The notes under the pieces were generated by a model that saw only the letters and a program-made list of their open reading frames with translations, ran no database searches and was not told the origin of the DNA. Positions 57,129 through 64,000 of a stretch of 64,000 nucleotides of DNA are shown here, one piece after another. The DNA lies in assembly GCA_037178675.1 (NCBI GenBank), contig JAYMGJ010000169.1, positions 62,001-126,000 on the forward strand, in the 5' to 3' direction. The position numbers and the translations under genes are program-made. Positions within the stretch are counted from its first letter, which is position 1. Every line of letters begins with the position of its first letter. The stretch comes from Scleroderma bovista. Its lineage: Eukaryota > Basidiomycota > Agaricomycetes > Boletales > Sclerodermataceae.

Positions 57129-60100
57129 TCAGTGTCGTCGAACAACCGCAATCTGGAAGTCCCATCCACCAACAATGTACTTGATCTCCAACAACCGCCG
57201 TATCTCTCGCCACCCTGCGCTCGCCTCCTCGGCGTCATGGACATCCGTCACAACATATATGAAATCAGCTGGCGAGAGAAGAGATCGCAACAGCGACCCA
57301 ATTAAGAACGCAATTATCGCTATGATTAGAACCGTCGACAACGGATACGTCGTCGTCCGTAGTATCCTGGTCGCCGTTCGTTCCTCCCCGCTTCGTGCAC
57401 GGCTAGGCGCCCCGTCGGATGCCGCAGCGCTTCCATCGCTCGAGCTTCCTACATTTACAGCATAGGCCACCCACCGTGGGAAAGTGATCGAATATGTGTT
57501 CAAGAATCCAAGAAGCCACCCTGAGGCAGCAGGAGGAGCCAGGGTTGGAAGTACTGCTCCATTCTCAGTCGTCTCCTGCGATTACAGTTCAGCTTGATTT
57601 TCCATGCAAAGCAGGCTAGAGCCAACACACCGGAACAATACTTTTCGGGGAATCTTCCCGTCTCAGTTCTGGCGTCTTCGGATCTTCCTTGACGTCGGGG
57701 GCATCAACAGCTGCCGCGCTATCTAGCAGATGGTCCGCACGTGCAAGCGGCACCTTGAGTTCGTGAGGAAAAGTATCTCCATCTCTGATTGGACATCAGC
57801 CAGCCAATCAGTATCACCACCTTACACACAGGCCTAACGCACCGTTGTAACACGGCCATCCGCGATACCCTATCATCCTGCAGTTCGTCGCGTCCTAACA
57901 TCGTCAGCGACTCCTTCTCTCCCGCAACCACAATGCTCGTCCCGTCCACAACCACAACCATGCCATCTTTTCCCGTCTTCTTCCCGCCACCGATTGGCCG
58001 TATCTCCACCCCCACAATGAAGCCCTTGCTCTGGAGGTCCAGCAGCCACTGTGGCTTCGGAGGCCCACCACGGATCTCCCCCGTTAACGGATCCTGCACC
58101 GTAGATACTTGGTACTGCGCAGTTGGAAGAGTCAAGCGTAGCAAGTGCCGTGGGGGCCGATCGGCGTTCAGTCCCGAAGAATGCAGGGGTGATGCAGGTA
58201 CCGTGTACAGACTGGACACAATGGGAGGTATTTGAGCTTTAGAGTTTCCCTCTTTGTCGTCCTCTGCGGCGGCCATGGGAGCGCTGGCAAGGGAGATCGA
58301 CTTGGACCCTTCCCGTACAACGGAGGTAATCTGGACATTGTAGCCCTCTGGGTACAACTTCGAATCGACGACTATTTCAGCCACGACAAGGTCTCTGGAA
58401 TGCCTCAGTTCGCCTTTGACGGTGAACGCAGAAGTAGACTGTCTGCTTGGTTCGGTACGCCGTGACCGCACCGGTGAAGAAGACGATTCGGGCCTTTCTG
58501 GTGTTGGCGGTGAGGGGAGAGGCTCGGCACGACTAGGCGTTCCTGCAGGGACTGGCGCGACCCGAGACGCCTTCGACATAGACTCGTCAGGTTTGGGAGC
58601 TCCCACAATCAGGCTCGGCATCGTAACGATAATGGAACTGTTGTATACGCGCACCGCAGGGTCAAACGTCGATGCGATAAGCATCCGATGCTCGTCTCGC
58701 CGCCGTAGCTTCCACGACGACGACGCACCTCCCGTGACAGCAACGACAGCAGGTATGCTCACCTCCGGAGACTTGGGCTCAGTCAGCACCAGCCCAGTAG
58801 CAGGTAATCGAGTAAATGGCAGCGGCGACGCTCCCTTGATGTACGTTTCGACGCCAAGGATGGATCTAGGCAGTGCCGCATTGATCATCGAGTTCATGGC
58901 GACGGGAATGGACCCTGCGTAGTCCACCGCGACAATCCGCGTACAGCGCGTCGATGGGATAGTGTAGTTCTCTTTTGTGTACGGGTCGAGTGTTTCCAGT
59001 ATCCATCCATCTATGAATACGCGCCCAACGGGGAATGAGTATGGGTTATACTTCTCCGATGAGAAGGGTGAAGCGGAATCAGGATGAAATGACGCTGAGA
59101 CGCAGAAGATGACATTCCTGTGATCTTGGAACGGTCCAGTTTCCCCCGGAGGTATGTCGATGGACACTTGAGGGAGCTTCGAACGCGCCATCAACGAAGC
59201 TACGTAAAACCCTCGGTCACGGAACGGAAAGCCGCATTTTGATACGGCGAACGCGGTATGACTTTGTGCACCGAAACTTTGAAGGACGATAGCAGACCCA
59301 AAACGATCATCCCATTGTTTTCGACAGTCATAGCTCATCACGATCGATGAAACTTCTTCGGCAGACACACCCTCGATGACCTTCTCACCTCTGTGTATCG
59401 GAATGTTCGGTGAGATTTCGGGAAATAGCTTGCGGTGAACCGAGAGACCTTTGTCAGTTACAAGCGTCCACCCATCTTCCCGACGACTTTCTAGCTCCCG
59501 AAGCCAGTGCAAAGCTTCGCAAGCGTGTTCCATGGGTGCCATCGCGGCGCAAGGGGGAGGGGCAATTACAGCTATTGTAGACGATGGGGTGATGGCAGCA
59601 ACTGCAGACTGTGTTGTGCTTGTTGCTTGCTCAACGGCACTCGACCAAAAGCTTGCCAATGGACTTGAGAGCTTTGGTGGGGAAAGCCATCCCGATGACG
59701 ACGGTACCGTACCACTTGTCCTGAGAGGTTCCGAAGGCTCGGGAGTCGAGGGCTTCGTTGTCTCAGCACTGTTGGTGGGCGACGCCTCATCTGCGTCCCA
59801 TTCGGCGCGACGTTTTCGGATGACGCCGACTACAGGTGGTTGATCGAGTGGAATACGCACAGGCTTGACACGTTTCCGTTTGCTAAGTGCCCTGATCTCT
59901 GCCTCCGCAAGTTCCTCCGTGTCCACCGCGACACGCGCGCCATTGACCATGACTGTTCCCTTGTCACGTGCAGACGCCATTGGCCCCCGACGGACAATCA
60001 CCAGCAGGCGTTCGTCCGCAGCAAACAAGGCATCGTGCGTCAGCGTCAACCACAGTCCACCTCCACCTTCCGACAACCGATGGCGCCGCAACGCACCGAC

Positions 60101-62692
60101 GTTCTGTGGTGGCGGGTCCACGACGATGTCCAGCGTCGCCGCCCACGTGTCCATGTCACACCTTATCTCGCACTCAATTGTATGCATCGAACTTGTCCCC
60201 GACACGGTCGCAGTGCCCTCGGCATCTCCACCAGCCCCGTTTGCACCAGCCTCTCCGGCTCCCGGACTCGTGCCGCTGCGCCGCCCTTCGATGCCCTCGT
60301 ATGCGACCCGGAACAGCCCCTTCTCATGCTCGTAACGCATCTCGGTCGCGCGCGCACCAGCCAGGCGTGTCAAAACAGGCGGGCCGCCACACTTGATGAC
60401 AAATTCGCCAGCACCTGCGACCGCGGCGACCATCTGCGATGGGATCGTCATCGCCTTGTTCGACCATCCTTTGGGGTCACTCTGCTCCAGAAGAGTAAGC
60501 TGCGTCGTGCTGGGGCTAAGCGCCTCGATTGCCCAGCCCTGGAGATCAACCTGGGCACGAATGATGCCAGGGTCAGGCGGAGAAAGCGACGGGAAGAAGT
60601 ATGGGTCATCCGCGGAGAAGGAAAAGACGTGTATCGTTGTGGGGGACTTGTAGACAGTCTTGAGCAACACGGTATCCCGGCCACTTGCAAGGAGTCAGTG
60701 GCGTAAATTCAGAAGGGAATGCCGATACGACATACACCACTGGCCATGCCGGCTTAGTCTTGAAATGCCATAGTTCCGTCAGTTCGTTGACATCCTCGAG
60801 TAACGTCGCGTCGTCGTATTGTTTATCCCAGAACACACGGGCGCCAGGGGACACGAGGGCACTGTAGAGATCCAACAAGCCCAGCCCAACAAACGTCGCC
60901 TCCGCCCGGTATACCACAAGCGTTGGGTCTATCGAGTCCAGTTGGGTGACGGAGACACCCCGCGCTTCCGTAGCTACAAGTTCGTTAGCACAGGTGTCGA
61001 GGGCCATGAAATCTGCTTACTCCGCTTCCACTTGGCCTCCGGCTCTTGCAGCAATGACGAGAAATATATGTAACTCCGTTTTACCCTTGATGATATGGTC
61101 TTTTCAGCTGCAGGAGATCGCTCTGTTGGGGCACTCAGCAGCCTCGTACGCGTGGGTGTAGATCCGGATCCAATGGTCCCCACTGAGCTCACAGAGGATG
61201 ACGTTTGGAAGCTCACGCCCGCCGCACTTGTTGCATCTTGCAGGATTTGCTGTTGTTGCTTGAACGAACCTGAATCACGCTCTTCAACATCCTGTACCAC
61301 GTGAGGGATACCGTTGAGCCTGATCCCGCTACAGGGACCCGATAGCTCGACTACGATGCGTACTTTGAGAATAGAATGATTGTCCGGCAAAGAAGCATGT
61401 GCAACATGAAAGACGATGAGCTCTAGTGACTTTCCACCAGGCATTGGCGGAGGAGATTTGCTGCGCACCGCACTCGGAGTCCATGGCAGTTTTTGGACCT
61501 TGTCTGAAGACGCCTTGGTCGATATTTCGATATCCCAGCCCTCACAAGCAGGTAGATGACATTTGACTGACCGGGTTAGACGGCGGTTTTCCCTGACCTC
61601 GTCCAGGTTCTGGGCACTGCTGTCCGTTGCATCGTCATCAGGATGAATGGCATATTCGATTGTGAGTGCCTGTCGGTCAAGCTGGAAACGCATGCGCTCA
61701 ATGCTGACGCCGTAGCCGTAGCCAGCTAATATTGGCACGCGCGATCCACGCAGTTTGACAGTCTTGTACAAACCCAGAACCATAGTAGACAGTTGTTGAC
61801 ATATGCTGGGAGAAGTGTTGAAATTCCATAAAGCCCGGAGGTCATGCTGCCAGAGGCAGGTGATTCGCAGCCGAGGGACGGGTATTACCAATGAGAGCCG
61901 TTTCTTGATTTGTTCTGCGGGCGATACGGACGGTTGAGGAGGCGGTGGCTGTATGAATTGAATCCACCATGTAAAAACTGAAACGCAGTTAGTTGAAGGA
62001 GACCAAGCCAAGCGGGACAGCTGACGTGCAACATCGGATCTGACGTAAGGAGGCGATGATCTGAGATAGGCGGGCTCATCAGCAGAACGAGGAAGGGATG
62101 TGGATATATCTATGATGGTGGTGGCATCCTGGTACAGCCGGGAAATTGTCACGGCGTCTCTTGGGCTAGGAGGACATCGTCAGAAACATTGGGAACTTGG
62201 AAGAAATCAAAAACTACTTTGCAGGCCATCCCAATGTAAACTTGGTTTTCGTTATCCTTGTCCTATGGTCAAACATTTCAACAAGGTGTGCTCCCTCGAC
62301 AGCAGGGTCCCATTCCTGCCTAAGTTCCGGAGTTGTTATGATGGCTTTCCAAGATTCCATGGCAGCAGTGTCGTCTACGATAGGCACGTCCAGAGCGGCT
62401 CTATAAACATATTCACCTGACTTCGTAGGCTTGCGGTGTACGACCACGTCAGTAAGGTCTGGGTTTGACGATGCTCGTGATTTTCCCTTGAGTGGAGAGG
62501 GTGCATCTTGAGGAAGCGGTACATGTTTCCACTCGTTTGAGGAGTACGATGCCAGAAGCTGGCGAAAATTAGATTCTGCAGTACTGAGCGCATCGCTCCA
62601 CGTTTGACGGAGCCTACACATACGACGTCATCGTTTGATACGCCAGTTGCAAGAACAAACGAAGCAACTACGAACCTGGTACCGTCTGACAT
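57129..62692 (-). CDS. Large protein with three START-like lipid-binding modules and a C-terminal TM helix
   Basis: START domains carry or sense lipids. Start ATG at 62692: MSDGT|R joins across a small intron to LRQTWSDALSTAESNFRQLL. Module 1 includes RAALDVPIVDDTAAMESWKA, RQEWDPAVEGAHLVEMFDH and SPRDAVTISRLY. A linker follows (PRLRITCLWQHDLRALWNFN; PILAGYGYGVSIERMRFQLD). Module 2 has TLLEDVNELTELWHFKTKPA, WPVVGRDTVLLKTVYKS and DLQGWAIEALSPSTTQLTLL. A further beta-rich region leads to module 3: GWTLVTDKGLSVHRKLFPEI, SYDCRKQWDDRFGSAIVLQS, CGFPFRDRGFYVASLMARS, STRCTRIVAVDYAGSIPVAM. After MAVLQR two small introns join ELKVPLARADHLLD and GWLLGFLNTYSITFPRW. A TM helix (YPLSTVLIIAIIAFLIGSLL) and IVGGWDFQIAVVRRH end it. 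I estimate about 1,700 aa. Tail anchoring suggests a membrane-contact-site lipid protein (inference). Confidence 0.82.
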
Positions 62693-62958
62693 GAAAATGC
62701 AGCCTGCGGACGGCGCTTGATGGAGGACTTGAACACGCCAGCCCCGAATGCAAGCACGCTGTATAATTATTTAACTCAGGGTGCGACCCAAACTAGAGGG
62801 GTCGACCCCACACACGTGACGGGCCCAATCCGGATGCGCTGCTCCCCCGCCGCCGTACTCGCTTTGCATCAATGAGACGCACGATTCGTCCACAGCGACC
62901 TCGTCAACCTCCTTGTCCATGTCGGTGACACCAGAGACTAGCCAGCAATCAAAGGCTA
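62693..62958. promoter_or_regulatory. Divergent promoter region, START gene / pyridoxal kinase
   Basis: 266 bp between two outward-facing starts (62692 minus, about 62959 plus). No firm motif seen. The open frame on the minus strand here does not connect to anything. Confidence 0.45.
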
Positions 62959-64000
62959 ATGCCATCCACGCCAACGCCTCCAGGCACGTTGTCGCCCTTA
63001 TCTCACGTGCTTGAGAACCAACCGAATTCTGAACAGTGACCGCATCCTAAGCGTCCAATCACACGTTGCATTCGGCTATGTTGGCGGTAAAGCAGCCGTC
63101 TTTCCTCTCCAATGCATGGGCTACGATGTCGATGTAAGCACTCTCGCGGCCATCCATCCTTTCTGATTCATCACGAACAAGGCAGATAGTCAACACCGTC
63201 AATTTTTCAAATCACACTGGTGCGTGGGCCATGCGGCGACTGTGCTCATAAACTTACTTCGATTATTAGGATATGGAAGCTTTGGGGGGACGAAGACAAC
63301 TGCCGAGGAGCTCACCAAAATATTCGACTTCATGGACATTGCGGGCGTTCTTACCCCTGACCGTCTCTTGACTGGCTACATTCCAAACGCTGCATCGCTA
63401 GACGCATTACATCAGCTCGTCCGGAAACTTAAAGCACGCAACCCAGATCTGATATACCTTCTCGATCGTAAGTACATTCAGTCTTCGACACATCTTTCAC
63501 TTGTTGAGAGCGACTAATTTGCAGCTGTTCTTGGAGACTCGGGAGAACTCTATGTGGCAGAAGATGTTATTCCCGTGTACCGAAAGATGCTTCCGCTTGC
63601 CACTATCATCACTCCCAACTGGTTCGAGGTCGAGTATGTCACACTGACATTAATCATTCGGGCCTTACATATATATATTTTCCTTTCAGAACGCTGACGG
63701 GCATCAAACTAACCGACCTCGATTCCATTCGTCGTGCACTTTACAAACTTCACGCGGAATATCGGGTACCTAATGTTGTCATTTCTTCCATTCCCCTTTC
63801 ACGCATTTCCGCCTCCATCCCCAAATATTTACTTCCTCACGAATGTTTTGTGGCACCTACCAATGGCGTTCAAGGCAATGAAACTCGCTCAACCACCCCT
63901 GACGAGCAGCAATATCTGCTCTGCATTGCCTCTTCCATGAATCCTACTTTGAAGACAGGCTCCCCCCTGTCAACGGTGTACGCAGGTTGCGTCTCGCTTA
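62959..64000 (+). CDS. Pyridoxal kinase (3' end outside window)
   Basis: Phosphorylates pyridoxal, pyridoxine and pyridoxamine with ATP to make vitamin B6 cofactors. The likely start is [10 protein letters not shown] (62959), joined by a GTTGTC..ACAG intron to [20 protein letters not shown]; the start is the least certain part. Family motifs follow: [22 protein letters not shown] and [20 protein letters not shown] in the substrate-binding part. Next come [20 protein letters not shown], then [20 protein letters not shown] across a phase-1 intron, and the signature [19 protein letters not shown], equivalent to the canonical ITPNxFExExLxG. The reading continues with [13 protein letters not shown] and runs off the window before the ATP-binding GTGD motif. 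Nothing seems broken in the visible part. Confidence 0.9.

Noticed and set aside
1..64000. tRNA, rRNA, CRISPR or bacterial-type operon features
   Set aside because: I scanned by eye for T-arm/anticodon patterns, repeat-spacer arrays and Shine-Dalgarno spaced genes and saw none; intron structure throughout shows nuclear fungal DNA. A tRNAscan run would be decisive for tRNAs.

Overview
The window looks like nuclear DNA of a filamentous basidiomycete, probably an Agaricomycete. Genes are dense and on both strands. Most are split by many short introns of about 45-100 nt with GT..AG ends. The families present include the basidiomycete 7-TM family with a YDYFLTLGEE / KYVWNAPW signature, a HET-domain protein, F-box proteins with an N-terminal coiled coil and a Flo8/Som1-type LisH regulator. 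All exon models were read by eye from splice sites and frame continuity, so boundaries are approximate unless stated otherwise.

Layout. 1-9 kb: the 3' part of a dipeptidyl-peptidase IV gene, an unknown 401-aa gene, a 7-TM family gene (minus), a pair of direct repeats and a decayed G-protein alpha gene. 9.5-19.9 kb is compact and conserved: two single-pass membrane proteins in divergent orientation, a disordered 537-aa protein, a ZNF511-like zinc-finger protein, a KHDC4-like KH protein, ARP2 and a small INO80-F-like coiled-coil protein. 20-25.3 kb is rearranged: a broken copy of part of the RhoGAP gene found at 40 kb, an intact HET-domain gene, a 323-bp element with perfect 45-bp terminal inverted repeats, and a second partial copy of the INO80-F-like gene that starts at the end of that element. 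26-38 kb: an SDR oxidoreductase, an HSF-type transcription factor, an F-box protein and an unknown protein. 38-45 kb: a Sec14-like/RhoGAP protein, the actin-binding protein Abp1 with two SH3 domains, and a mitochondrial carrier. 47.9-50.7 kb: a vezatin-like protein. 50.9-56.7 kb: a TAF4 pseudogene, a chimeric gene and a Flo8/Som1-like LisH gene. 57-64 kb: a protein with three START-like modules and the 5' part of a pyridoxal kinase gene.

The most unusual item is the chimeric gene at 52.2-53.6 kb. Its 5' exons copy the ADF-homology (cofilin-like) part of Abp1, introns included. Its 3' exon copies the C-terminal acidic region of the neighbouring Flo8-like gene, expanded into repeats. The two halves join in frame through an intron. 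Together with the TAF4, G-alpha, RhoGAP and INO80-F fragments, this marks the window as a place where pieces of housekeeping genes are repeatedly copied, broken and sometimes fused.

Several genes relate to actin and membranes (ARP2, Abp1, Sec14-RhoGAP, vezatin-like, START protein). Nothing in the sequence shows co-regulation beyond a few compact head-to-head gene pairs.
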